From positions 81,361,785 through 81,425,784 of the forward strand of contig JALGQZ010000002.1 in NCBI GenBank assembly GCA_023105745.1: a DNA stretch of 64,000 nucleotides. Reading direction: 5' to 3'. The position numbers were made by a program, and so were the translations under genes. Positions within the stretch are counted from its first letter, which is position 1. Each line of letters begins with the position of its first letter. This DNA is from Austropuccinia psidii. Lineage: Eukaryota; Basidiomycota; Pucciniomycetes; Pucciniales; Sphaerophragmiaceae. Below are positions 9,577 to 20,603 of this stretch, in pieces. The notes below the pieces were generated by a model that made no database searches, was not told where the DNA came from, and worked only from the letters and a program-made list of their open reading frames with translations.

Positions 9577-11603
9577 TGTAAGGTTTGACTATGAAACAAT
9601 AAGTAAAAATTACTAATTTATTACTTATTGTACTCTGAATGTCCTTATGAATTGAATCAATAAGATTAAAAATATAATAATAATAAATAATTATTATTAT
9701 TATGGCGTAAAATAATTATATTATTAAATAAATATAATAATATAATTTATATTATGAAAATATAATATAATAAATAAATATATTAATATAAAATAATTAA
9801 TATATTTAAAAAGCTCTTTATTATTGTTACCAACAAATAATAAAGGCGTAAAAAATTGCTTTTTATTAATAAAAAACAGTTAATAACAATAATATTACTA
9901 ATATTAAAGTTATGAATTAATATAAATCCTATTTATATTAATTAGAGAATTATTAAGAGAGTAATAATAGAGAAATTATTATAATAAGAGAAAATAACCT
10001 ACTTTTAACACTTAATATAATAATTTTGAAATATTTTACGCCAAAAAATATAAATACAACCTTTTCAAATTGTATTTACAATAAAAATAAAGAAAATTAC
10101 AAATTACTCTGGATTTTTACGTGGGAATGAGTTTTTAGAGAGATTTTTAACAAAAACAATTAAATAAATGATTTAATCAGGTCAAAATAAATGATTATAA
10201 TAAGGTGGTCTTTGGTCTTTAATAATATAATAGTTTTATATATAAAGAATAAAGAAATTACCTTTGATTTAATTGATTTGATGTTTTTGATGCGTCTGAG
10301 GGGAAAATAGAGTAAAAAGAGCTCTATTTATAGTAAATACCTCCCTCCTAGAGTCCAAAAGGCTTCTAGTAGACGTTTACTGATCATACCCACTGGAAGT
10401 GATCAATATTTTAAGGTTTGGAGATGGTTACATCATTATCAAACCATATTACATCATTATTACACCATTATTTAGAGTTATCACTATAACTCTAAGTTTG
10501 ATGACATCAGAGGCTTCGCAGAACCCCCAAATTTCGTGGATTTTATTAGCTTTAATCATAAAATAATAGTATTCACCAATTTGATCACTCTTAAGACTGT
10601 AAAACTTAAATTAAGGTTACTGTGAGTGATCATAACTGCTCAAATTCAGCTCAAACTTTGATCCTCAATAACTTTTAAAATTTACACGCTACAGCAATTC
10701 AGAGAGTGAATTCTGATAGCCTGGCATAACCTTATTATGCTGCCAAGAGCTTTTCATTACATCATCAAAACTCTATTTTTGATGATTTTTCTTGTAACTC
10801 ATCTTTTCTGTCGAAATTCAATATTTTAAACTTCAAACCTTGATTTCAGGGGGTTATACCCTGAATTTAATAATAAAAATTACATCATTCTTCACGAATG
10901 AACTATTAGAATCCAACTGTATACTTTCTTTTAAGTTTGGAACACTTTCACAACAAAGTGGTCAACAGCTCTGTTGATTTTTATCAATATTTCATCATAG
11001 GTTTTAACCTTGTTTATAATTTGTAAAATAAAGTTCATATCTGTGTTCCTACAGTATATACGTGGTAACTTTTTTTTTGGTTCATCATTCTATCATGTAT
11101 AATTTAGAAGATATTAGCTATGATCCTTGAATATATGCGTTGACCAAAAAAGTGCATATATTCAGGTTAATTCCTTAAGTATTAACTTTGGAAATTAGCT
11201 TATTAATTGTTTTATGTGTAGAGTTTTGTGAGGAATCCACTGGTACAATTTATCTCACATGTTGTTTCATTAGTTCTTGAGATAAATAAGTTTTTATGGT
11301 TTTTATAAGGTATTATACCTTATAATTCATTAAATATTGACTTTACAAATATGCCATAAAAATGGTATATGTGTATTTTACCATGGGGAATCCAATGGTA
11401 TAATTTATTTTAAATGTTTATTCATTCGTTTTTAAGTTAAACCAACTTTTGTACCAATTTATGGTATTTTTTGTATATTTAAGTAATTATTTTTAATGTA
11501 TAATTATTCTAAGTATTTTTAATATAATTATATTAAAGGTATAATTATTCTGAGTCTTTGTTGTGACCTTATTGGGTATGTGGTCATATCTCAAAGGCTC
11601 ACA
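9577..11603 (-). repeat. B1 5' LTR
   Basis: The 2027-bp partner of 893-2917 has the same TG...CA ends and a TATA box complement at 10323-10331. The right end abuts the target duplication GTAGG at 11604-11608, after which the B2 integrase sequence resumes exactly where it stopped at 892. Confidence 0.95.
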
Positions 11604-12081
11604 GTAGGAACATGGAAGTTTTGCTATACCTGTCAACCAATACTAGGCATGCATTATAGCTTCAGTCTCCTCCTGGAGGTAATGCTGTTACCCAATCCAT
11701 ATGAACTATTTCCCAAGGGGGTTTTGGTTCTTGGATTTGGATCATCATTCCAAATTTCTTTCCTGTGTCTCTGTTGGCTTCTTGACCTCTGTCACAGGTT
11801 TGGCAGTATTCTATAACATCTTTCTTCCAATTTGGCCACCAAGAGCAGGTTTTCACCCTCTCTAGTGTTCTGTCTTCTGAAAGGTATCCAGCTGCAACAC
11901 TATCATGACACTCATTTAAAATAGGGTCTATCAGGTTTCTATCTGTTAAGGTCATAACACATGTGTGTTTTGTTCTATGGTAAAGGATTCCATCAAGGAG
12001 GTGGAATCTTCCTTCATCATATGCCTTTTTCCATATTTCATCTAGTTTTGATGAAAGTGATGGGTCTTTGCAGTCTTTCAT
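11604..12081 (-). pseudogene. B2 integrase N-terminal domain and first catalytic Asp
   Basis: The minus frame runs from [20 protein letters not shown] through [17 protein letters not shown] and CQTCDRGQ to [13 protein letters not shown], then meets a TGA. In the zinc motif the last Cys of CDRC is Gly (CDRG). Past the stop the frame continues ([10 protein letters not shown]) to 11609, where B1 is inserted; the rest is at 1-892. Confidence 0.88.
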
Positions 12082-12087
12082 TAGAAG

Positions 12088-13177
12088 TTAGCTTAAGATA
12101 TGGCAATTCTTGTCTATCTTATAGCTTTCTTTAACTTTGTTAAAGAATTCTGTGCCAATGTCTGTAGCACATATTCCTTCTATATGGTGTTCTTCTTGTG
12201 GTACCCATGCTGGATTGTCAGGGGTATTTGCTAGAGCCCATCTGCTAAGACCATCTGCATTTTTATGAATATTACCAGATTTATGAACAATAGTCATATT
12301 TCCTCTATATTCTTGGATAGCAATTTGCCATGTCAGCATATGTCTATTTGGAGTTTTCATATTTAATAGAGATTTTAGGGCATTACAGTCTGTAATCACA
12401 TCAAATACTGTTCCATCCAAGTAGTAATGTAATTTTTCTAAAGCCCACACTAAGCAGAGGCATTCCATTTGGATTGCTCCATATCTTGCTTCTGTTGGCT
12501 TCATCTGTCTTGAAATAAAACAAATTGGTCCTTCCACTGGTTGATCATTGATAATTTGTGTCTGGTGTAGTACAGCACCCAGTCCTTCTCCACAAGCATC
12601 AATGTAAAGTTTGAAGGGTAGTTTCCAATCTGGCATTAGAAGAAATGGGGCATTTGTTAAGGAATTTCTCAATTCTTCATATGCCTTGACTCTTTCTTCT
12701 GTCATTTCATAGACTGTTTGTTGGTCACATAGCTTATACAAGGATTTAGCAATTTTTGCAAAGTGCTTTATATGCTGTCTATAGTATCCAGCAAATCCTA
12801 GAAATGATTGCATTTCTTTTTTGGTTTGAGGCATTGGCTTAAGTAGTACTGCTGCTACTTTATTCTTTTCTATGCCTAGACTAAGTCCAGATACAACATG
12901 TCCTAATGCTTTTAATTCACTGTATGCAAAATGACACTTTTTCAAGGAATTTTCATATTCACTTGGACTATTTCTTGTAGTATCCTTTGTAGTCTTGTAA
13001 GGTGATTTGCCCAAGTTTCTGAGCAAACTGTGATATCATCAATATATATAATTAACCATCCTTCTGATAATTCTTCAGGAAATATGGTATTCATCATTCT
13101 TTGATAATGGGAAGGTGCGTTTTTTATCCTAAATGGCATTCTTAAGTATTCAAAAATTCCACAATGGACTATTATCC
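12088..13177 (-). pseudogene. B2 RT palm end, connection and RNase H
   Basis: The frame 13139-12942 carries MPFRIKNAPSHYQRMMNTIF and [13 protein letters not shown], so the YIDD active site (13035-13046) is intact. A frameshift leads to 13026-12088 with [20 protein letters not shown], the RNase H strand [15 protein letters not shown], the [11 protein letters not shown] helix and [17 protein letters not shown]-to-TAA change stops it at 12088 before the integrase. Confidence 0.88.
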
Positions 13178-14765
13178 TCAGTAGTTTTTTGAATTGTCTG
13201 TTAAGACATTCTGATGAAAACCCTTTAACGCATCAATGGCTGTGATGAACTTAGCTTGTGACAATTGTGTCAATGTCTCATGGATCCTGGGTATTGGATA
13301 CCTGTCTGGAAAGGTATAGGTGTTCAGGGCTCTGATGTCTCCTACCATCCTTGATTTTCCATTATACCAAGTTATAATGACAGGTGTAGTGACTTCTACC
13401 TGTTCATTATGTCCTACCTTTCTTAATACTCCAAGGTCCATTTGTTCCTTAATGTGTACCTCTAAGGCTTCTCTAGCCCTTGGACTAGCTGGGTGAGCAG
13501 GTCTCCTTAGTAGAGGTGGGTAAGGTTTTTTCCACATTAAGAATTATATCCACTTCATGTCCAATTATGGCACCTAGTGGCTCTTTATCAGTTTCAAAGG
13601 TATTTTTGTACTTAAATAAGAGGTCAATCAATTTTTCTTTCATTTTTTCTGTTAATTCTTGATTGAATTCTGCCTCTTTAAGTTGTTCAGATATAAAAAG
13701 TTCCTTTTCTGGAATTTTTTCTTCATTATTAATAACTGTGATTTGTTTTTTGTTATTTAAGAAGCCAAACTTTTGTATTTTGTTGTCTCCTATGGTAAAA
13801 TATCTATCCTTTTGGTTAGAGATATCTATACCATAAATTGATAAGTAGTCATTCCCAAGTATGGAGTGATCACTAGTACAGATGTCCATTACTACAAACT
13901 CTACTTTGATTCTGACACATTGTGAGGGATGAGGAAAAATTAGTGTTAAATCAATTATTCCAAGGGGCTTCATGCTCTCACTTGCACTACTAAATTTGAC
14001 GCCTTGTATTGGAATAAGTTTTTCTTGCCAGTTTGGGACAATGGTTTTTAAATAACTTTTACCAACACAGGTGCAATATGCTCCTGTATCTAAGTTAACT
14101 TTTCCTTCTTGGTTATCAACCATAACAATACTTATACTTGATTTTCCAGCTGTATATCCCATTCCTCTTGCAGGTTTGGTCCTATACATTTTGGCATCTT
14201 GTATGTTTGTCAGGTTTGTGTCAGATGTCCCAACTTGTGGTAAGTTTGAGTTAACATCCAGTACTTGATAAATTATATCAATATTATTAATTTGTGAATT
14301 AATTATATTGATTTCATCACTTTCAGAACTTTCTGATTCTTCTGTCTCTCTTTCAGAGTCAGATTCCTCTTCTTTGTCATTGTGGTTTTCTGTTTCCACA
14401 ATTTCATTAATTTTTGCCTTTTTAAGGCAATTATTGGCTAAGTGTCCAATACCTCCACATTTATGGCATTTTCTTTGCTCATTATTGTTGTATGTTTTGG
14501 TCTTGAAGGATTCTTTTGATTTATCTTTTTTGATAAATGGTTTATTTGGGCTTTTAATGTACAATTTATTGCAAGTCCTGCCAATTTCTGTTCTTGTCAC
14601 TATGTCTTCTAGTGCATTAATATACTCTTCTGTGGAGCATGGTTCTATACACCTGCTTCTTAGGGCATGTTCTAGCTCTCCTCCCCATTTCTTCAGTATT
14701 TTCATATGCACCATTTTTTGTGACATTTCTGGGTACAATGCATTAAGTCTTTCAACTTGTTTCAA
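13178..14765 (-). pseudogene. B2 gag zinc knuckle, protease and RT N-terminus
   Basis: The frame 14765-13485 runs without a stop from late capsid (QVERLNALYPEM) through the CCHC knuckle CHKCGGIGHLANNC, an acidic Glu/Ser tract, the protease site LDTGAYCTCVG (canonical DTGA), and on into the RT start (EVDIILNVEK). This shows that gag, protease and RT are one polyprotein. An extra T in a T run near 13531 shifts the frame to 13537-13178, which carries RREALEVHIKE-like finger sequence, RMVGDIRALNTYTFPDRYP and KFITAIDALKGFHQN. A second indel near 13185 shifts it again. Confidence 0.9.
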
Positions 14766-15298
14766 GAACCAAGTTAAAGGTTTGTCTTTGTCTGGGTCAA
14801 CGAAAGAATCGTTAAATGCATTTTCTATTTTGTACCTCCAGGTATCATTAGCTCACTTGGTGATTATTTCTTGTTTCCACCAAGACCAGGTATTTTTGCC
14901 ATTTGTTTGCCTTATGCCATAATACCATCTTTTTGCAGATTTCTCAAACAAGGAATGTAATCTTGCAGTGATTAATTCATCTGGTAGGGCATAATCTTCT
15001 TGTAGCATGTCAATTGTTTTGATAAATGGGATGTGGTCATATTCATCTTCTCCTGTGAATGTTGGCCATTCTTTCAATTGAGGTGCATCCTTCATTAAGA
15101 CTTGGTTATTGTCTTGGTGACTCAAGTCTGTTATGAATGGATTTGTTAATTCCTCTTTTGGTTTAACAGGGCTTCTTATGTGAGAAAATGGTGTTGATAA
15201 CTTTGGCATATTTAAATTAGCCTCATTAATTTTATCCATTTTTTCAGTAATAAGCCTTATTTCACTTTGGATGTCATCTTTCACATGCATTCTTGCTT
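14766..15298 (-). pseudogene. B2 gag capsid region
   Basis: The frame 15290-14853 carries the coiled segment EIRLITEKMDKINEANLNMP and continues without a stop through PQLKEWPTFTGEDEYDH into the capsid SLFEKSAKRWYYGIRQ. TGG-to-TGA at about 14850 (ITKW in B1) ends it. Another stop (E to TAA type) lies at about 15297-15299. Confidence 0.85.
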
Positions 15299-16399
15299 AA
15301 TCACTCTTTTCCACATGGTCCAAAAGTAATTTTTCACGTGATGAAGTCTTTTCTTCAAATTTTTCTACAGAAATACTTAATTTGTTTAATTTTTCTGTAA
15401 GATTGTCAATACTTACATCATAATTTATTGTCAAAGTTTTTTCTTTGATATCACTTATGTATGCGTACAACTATTGTTGTCCTTGTATTAATTTCTGAGT
15501 ATTGTCAATTAATACTTTTGGTTTATTATTTTCAATCATAAATTTTATGTTATCAATTTCTTTCTTATTTTGTGCAACAAGTTTTGTTAAAGATGATAGA
15601 CTGTTATTTATTTCTTGGAAAGATAATAAACTATTTTTAATGTCTTTAAGAGGTAAAATACTATTTTTAAGCTCTGTTAAAGTATTTAAAACATCAGGAG
15701 ACAAGGTTATTTCTTTGGGAAATGGGGTTGTCTCATTCTTTGTTCCTCCTTGTCTTTGAATTCCATCAAAGTTCTGGCCATGTTGAAGACATTGTCCATG
15801 GCATCTTTCTGGATTTTGGGGATCTTGTAGCTTGGGGAATATGGTTGTCTCCAATTCTTTTTCTTGTTCTTCTTCCCTTCTTGGGGAAGTGGGTTGACTT
15901 GGGGCTTGCTGGTAGAAGCTACTGGGGCTTCTTCCTTGGTTGCCTCCCTCTTTTTGGCATGATACTACTTGATCTTTTTGATTTGAGGTTTGATGATAGT
16001 GGATTCCATCCATTGGAGTATCTCACTATTTCCTCCTCTTTGAGGAACTTTTTCAAGATGTGCCAGGAGTTCATCACTCCTTGGTATATTTGAGGCAACA
16101 TTTCCCAATCTTTGTCCTTGTACACTGTGTAGTACTGTCTGTATTGGCTCATGTAAATGTCTATTTGAGCCCTCTGAATGTGATTTGTACCTGTTTGAGT
16201 TACTCATACTTAGTTCCAATTCAGGTTCAGATATCATGGGAATTTCTGGGATTTGCCTTTGGGATAAGGCACTTGCTTGTGTGGCATCTGTTCCACTGGG
16301 GATATTGCCCTTCCTTTTCCCTTTTGAGGAATCAATTCTACCTCTGAGTCCAGCTCCATCTGATGGGATGGAGTATTGGGAGCCTCTTCTGGTAGTCAT
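15299..16399 (-). pseudogene. B2 gag N-terminal region
   Basis: It starts with ATG at 16399 (MTTRRGSQYSIPSDGAGLRG). An indel near 15965-16013 shifts the frame, and the main frame resumes at 16013-15471 (EGGNQGRSPSSFYQQAPSQP). A CAATAG stop at about 15470 follows, then a short stretch ending in the B1-like TEKLNKLSISVEKFEEK. The alternative overlapping frame (16152-15919) starts MSQYRQYYTVYKDKDWEMLP as in B1. Confidence 0.8.
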
Positions 16400-16475
16400 A
16401 TTATAAGAAAAATAAGAAATAAGAGGATTTCAGAACAGGAATTTTCTTATGGCAATTTATAAATGAGGTACTCAC

Positions 16476-16625
16476 CTTCAGAGTCCTGAATGGTGGGTCC
16501 TAGAAAGTCCAATTCCTTGGCTTTCTTTCTCTTGGTAATTATTGGTGTTGGAGAACTTTGACAAGTTTTTTCCACCAATCTTTCAACAGTGGTTTGGTTG
16601 TCCTCTGTTGGATTGTCTTCAAACA
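16476..16625 (-). CDS. B2 conserved 150-nt exon upstream of gag
   Basis: This is the same exon as 8911-9060, with an AG acceptor behind a T-rich tract and a GTGAGT donor. It encodes FEDNPTEDNQTTVERLVEKT, then KRKKAKELDFLG. The following candidate intron is 16389-16475. Confidence 0.5.
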
Positions 16626-16638
16626 CTAAAAAAGACAA

Positions 16639-17139
16639 ATAAATATAAGTCTTTTATACAAAAGTGTTATTTTTGGTGGGATATGGCAATTTTCCACATA
16701 AAACTTTCTTTTATATCTTTTTTTTAAAGAAAAATGAAAATAATTAAAGAAATGAAATTAAAATTAATAAAATAACTTTTTTATTGGTTTTTAATATTTT
16801 TATTCTTTTTTATGTTTTTATTTTTAAAGAATAAAATAAAAATGAAATATGATTCTTTTATAAAATTAATTTATAATATAAAATTATTTTTAATTTAAAA
16901 AATATCTTTTTTAATCACTAGAGTCACTTAAAGAAAGTTTTTGCAAGTCTAAGGATGTGAAAAACCATGTGTAAGACAGTACAATTTCTTTCCAAATGCC
17001 TCAATAGCTTTTAAAATCAATAATTATAAAATTATCATATAATTTTATGATTATAAGTATAATTTATTATTGCATAAGCCCAATTAAAATCTTTTTAAAG
17101 CTCTTTTAGAGCAAATATCATAGCCAGGCCCCCAAAAAA
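16639..17139 (-). other. B2 leader and PBS block
   Basis: This is AT-rich non-coding sequence homologous to 9074-9576. It ends in the PBS block (17123-17136, complement GGGGGCCTGGC) and three extra A before the plus-oriented LTR. No gene is seen. Confidence 0.7.
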
Positions 17140-19099
17140 TGTGAACCTTTGAGATAGGACCACATACCCAAAAAGGTCACAAGAAATATTTAATATAATT
17201 ATACATTAAAAATAAGTACCTTAAAACTACAAAAATACCATAAATTGGCATGAAACTTGGTTCAACTTAAAAGCCAATGCATAAAAATGTGAAACAAACT
17301 ATACCATTGGATTCCCCATGGTAAAATACACATATACCATTTTTATGGCATATCTGTAAAGTCAATATTTAATAATTTATAAGTAATAATACCTTATAAA
17401 AAACACAAATCCTTATTTATTTCAAAGATCAATGAAACAAGATGTGAAATAAACTGTACCATTGGATTCTCCATAAAAATCCAGATATAAAAGAAGTAAG
17501 AAGCTAAGCTCCAAAATCAATACTTAAGGAATTAACCTGAATATATGCACTTTTTTGGTCAACACATATATTCAAGGATTTTAGCTAATATCGCTTGAAA
17601 TATACATGATAGAGTGATGAACCAAAAAGAAATTCATCATGTAATTACTTTAGGAATACAGAAATGAAGCTTATTGAACAAGCTATAAACAAGGTTGAAA
17701 CCTGTAAGGAATTATTGATTAAAATCAACAGAGCTGTTGACCACTTTGTTGTGAAAGCGGTCCAAACTTAAAAAAAAGTAGACAGATGGATTCTACTAGT
17801 TCATTCGTGAAGAATGATGTATTTTCTATTATAATATTCAAGGTATAACCCCTTTCAATCATAGTTTGAAGTTTAAATACTTAGATTTCGACATAAAAGA
17901 TGGGTTACAAGAAAAATAATCAAAAATAGAGTTTTGATGATGTAATAAAATTCTCTTGGAAGAATAATAAGGTTATGCCAAGGTATTAGAATTCACTCTC
18001 TGAAGTTCTTTATCGTGTAAATCTTAAAAGTTATTGATCACTTATGATCACTCACTGTAACCTTAAATTAAGTTTAACAGTCATATCAGTGATAAAATTG
18101 GTGAATACTATTAGTTTATGATTAAAACCACTAAAATCCACAAATTTTGGGGTTCTGCCAAGCCTTTGACGTCATCAAACCTAGAGTTATAGTGATAACT
18201 CTATATGATGGGGTAATAATGATGTAATATGGTTTTATCATGATGTAATCATCACCAAACCTTGAAATATTGATCAATTAGAGTGGATATGATCATTACA
18301 CGTCTACTAGAAGCCTGTTGGGCTCTAGGAGGAGATATTTACTATAAATAGAGCTCTTTTTACTCTGTTTTCCCCTCAGACGCATCAAAAACATTAAATC
18401 AATACAATTAAAAAGGTAATATCTTTATTCTTTATATATAAATCTTTTATATTATTAAAGACCAAAGATCATCTTATTATAATCATCAATTTTGAAATGA
18501 TTAAATCATTTATTTAATTGTTTTTGTTAAAAATCTCTCGAAAACCTCATTTCTATGTAAAAATCAAGAATATTTGTAATTTTCCTTATTTTGATTGTAA
18601 ATACAATTTGGATAAGTTGTATTTACATTATTTGGCGTAAAATATTTCAAAAATATTATATTTAGTATTAAAAGTAGGTTATTTTCTCTTATTATAATAA
18701 CTTTCTCTTTATTATTCTTTCAATAATTCTTTAATTAATATAAATAGTATTTATTATAATTTATAACTTTAATATTGGTAATATTATTGTTATTAATTGT
18801 TTTTTATTAATAAAAAGAAATTTCTTAGGCGTTTATTATTTGTTTTTAACAATAATAAAGTGCCATTAAATATATTAATTACTTTATATTAATATATTTA
18901 TTTTATTATATTATATTTTATAATATAAATTATATTATCATATTTTACTGATAATATAATTATTTTTACGCAATAATTATGATAATTCCTTATTATTATA
19001 ATTATTTTTATATTATTTATTTCATTTAGAAGGACATTCATACGACAATTAGTAAAATATTGGTAATTTTTACTTATTGTTTCATAGTCAAACCCTACA
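17140..19099 (+). repeat. B3 5' LTR (plus orientation, between two inverted PBS blocks)
   Basis: The 1960-bp family B LTR reads TGTGAACCTTTGAG...CAAACCCTACA. TATA box TATAAATAG is at 18343-18351, followed by CCCCTCAGACGCATC and a candidate donor AAAGGTAAT near 18414. A hairpin GACCACTTT-loop-AAAGCGGTC lies near 17744-17767. A 30-bp motif around TACCATTGGATTC occurs twice, near 17317 and 17458. It is followed directly by a PBS block in plus orientation, so it serves B3. Confidence 0.93.
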
Positions 19100-19126
19100 T
19101 TTGGGGGCCTGGCCATGATATTTACT
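19100..19126 (+). promoter_or_regulatory. B3 primer-binding site region
   Basis: The sequence TTTGGGGGCCTGGCCATGAT follows the 5' LTR directly, matching the B1 and B2 blocks. The priming tRNA is not identified. The last five bases, TTACT (19122-19126), are the target duplicated by A1. Confidence 0.6.
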
Positions 19127-19885
19127 TGTAACAACCATCCATCAGGGGTAAGGGTATTCATTCATACACCCACTCAAACACCTCAAATCAGCAAATCCAG
19201 TATCTGCATCAGCAGTCAGTTTCAGCAATCTTCATTCTGAAACATGCATACAGTTTGGTACATCAATACAGCCTGTCAATACTTGTACAGGATGGATTCA
19301 CCCAATACAGTTTCAATACACCAGTATGAAACTGTATGATCACTCAAATACACCACACCTCTTATACAGGTTCTGTACAACTGTACAGGACCTGTATTGG
19401 CCAGACTCAATTCAACAATCAATTATTCTCATGAAAATTCTTCTCTGGATCAAGGCTGGTGATTCTCACATATACCAGCCCCTCTTTCTCGCCCCTGGGG
19501 ACTTTTCCCCAGTTAATTAATTTAGTTTATTTATTATTTTATAATTATTCTTATCCTTATTTTGGGTATTATAATTATTTAATCTTAAGTTAGTCTTTGC
19601 ATTTCTCTCTTCGCCTGTACAGTATGAGTTGGGTGGCCATATCCTTATTAACCCTTCTCTTTCCATTCTGACAGGTTGAAACAGTGGACTTGGACTTGTT
19701 TGTGGTTGGCTCTTCTATTCTTTACTCTTATCTTTTGTTGCTGCTTTTCTTATATTTATTCTTTTAGTAATTCATCTTTGACACTCTTAAGTGTATTCCC
19801 TTTTATCTTATCTTTGAGCCCTCCATAAGTGAGTCCCAGTTTACTGAGTGCCAGGCCCTCTTCACTTCGAAGAGCCCCTGTGACA
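19127..19885 (+). repeat. A1 5' LTR (759 bp)
   Basis: The ends are TGTAACAACC...CCCCTGTGACA. The U3 part holds many copies of an AATACAG/CTGTATT-type motif. A TATA-like CATATA is at 19469-19474. The hairpin CTGGGGA-CTTT-TCCCCAG spans 19495-19512, right before the presumed RNA start. The last 70 bases (GAGTGCCAGGCCCTCTTC...CCCCTGTGACA) are shared with the A3 and long-LTR families. Confidence 0.96.
19495..19524 (+). promoter_or_regulatory. Presumed RNA 5' end and self-primer of A1
   Basis: The sequence AGTTAATTAATTTA (19511-19524) is perfectly complementary over 14 bases to the PBS at 19887-19900. In Tf1-type elements the first bases of the RNA fold back on the PBS and prime reverse transcription after cleavage. 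By that model transcription begins at or near 19511, about 40 nt after CATATA. A stem CTGGGGA/TCCCCAG lies immediately upstream. The start site is inferred. Confidence 0.7.
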
Positions 19886-19886
19886 T

Positions 19887-19900
19887 TAAATTAATTAACT
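19887..19900 (+). promoter_or_regulatory. A1 primer-binding site (self-priming type)
   Basis: TAAATTAATTAACT starts one base after the LTR end. It has none of the TGG start expected for a tRNA primer, but pairs 14/14 with 19511-19524. A3 and A2 have the same one-base offset with a different sequence that matches their own LTRs. Confidence 0.72.
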
Positions 19901-20603
19901 CATATTTGATTCTTTCTTTTCATTCATTTATATTCATTTCTCTCATTCATCAATTATGATTCCTTTTATGATTTAATGATCTTAATGATTATGATTTTTT
20001 CTCTCTTATCAATTTTCATCTCACTCATTTCACTCTTATGAAAATTGATCCTTTTCTTTTCTCAATCATTGCTGACCATTTCATCACTTCATTTTACTTT
20101 TATCAATCAAATTTTTTTTTCTGTGTTCTTATTCAGGTTTTATCTAGGGATTATTGATTGGTTTAATTGATTGGATTAGTCAGTGGGATTCATTTGGGTT
20201 ATTGATTCAGGAATTATTGGATTTATTGACTTTGAACTCTCAAGATATTGATTGATCCTCAAGAATTGATTTTGATTATTGATTTGATTTGACTCATCAA
20301 GATATTGAATTGATTTCTGAAGATTTTGAACGGATTGATTGATTCCTCAAGACTTGATTTCATATTGAAGACACTTATTGATTGATTATTGATTGAATAT
20401 TGATTGATTATTGATTTCCTCAAGATTATTGATATTTGATTGAATTGATTGTTGATTGATTGAATTTATTTGACTGTTGATTGAATTTGATTCCTCAAGA
20501 TTTGAATTGATTCCTCAAGATTCATCAAGATTTTATTGTGATTGATTTGGCCAAGCCTGATTATTCTTCTTAATACCATCAAGTTATTTTAATTCTTTCC
20601 ATA
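19901..20603 (+). other. A1 leader, TTGATT/CTCAAGA repeats
   Basis: The 5' untranslated leader is non-coding. From about 20140 to 20540 it is built of irregular repeats of TTGATT and CCTCAAGA. The same composition is found in the leaders of A2 (41460-41900) and A3 (59750-60180). It could be a packaging or dimerisation region; this is inference only. Confidence 0.65.

Larger units (their letters stand above)
893..11603 (-). mobile_element. Element B1: complete family B Ty3/gypsy LTR retrotransposon
   Basis: This 10.7-kb element is bounded by two minus-oriented LTRs (893-2917 and 9577-11603) with TG...CA ends. The 5-bp target duplication GTAGG lies at 888-892 and 11604-11608. It is inserted in the integrase gene of B2, another copy of its own family, in the same orientation. 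Internal order on the minus strand is leader, 150-nt exon, gag, zinc knuckle, aspartic protease, RT, RNase H, integrase, chromodomain-like tail. This is the Ty3/gypsy order. Several stops and frameshifts, a YIND instead of YIDD in RT and DTGE in the protease make it non-autonomous today. The two LTRs show scattered differences by eye, so it is older than A1. Confidence 0.96.
11604..17139 (-). mobile_element. Element B2: family B body, split by B1
   Basis: Together with 1-892 this is a second family B element in minus orientation, with leader, exon, gag, protease, RT, RNase H and integrase. Its 5' LTR is missing in the expected orientation: after the PBS block (ending near 17136) the sequence passes through AAA directly into a plus-oriented LTR at 17140. 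It has many stops and indels, but keeps the YIDD and DTGA catalytic motifs that B1 has lost. Confidence 0.9.

Noticed and set aside
19886..19905. tRNA-type primer-binding site for family A
   Set aside because: No TGG start and no plausible tRNA 3' complement; the 14-base match to the LTR explains it better.
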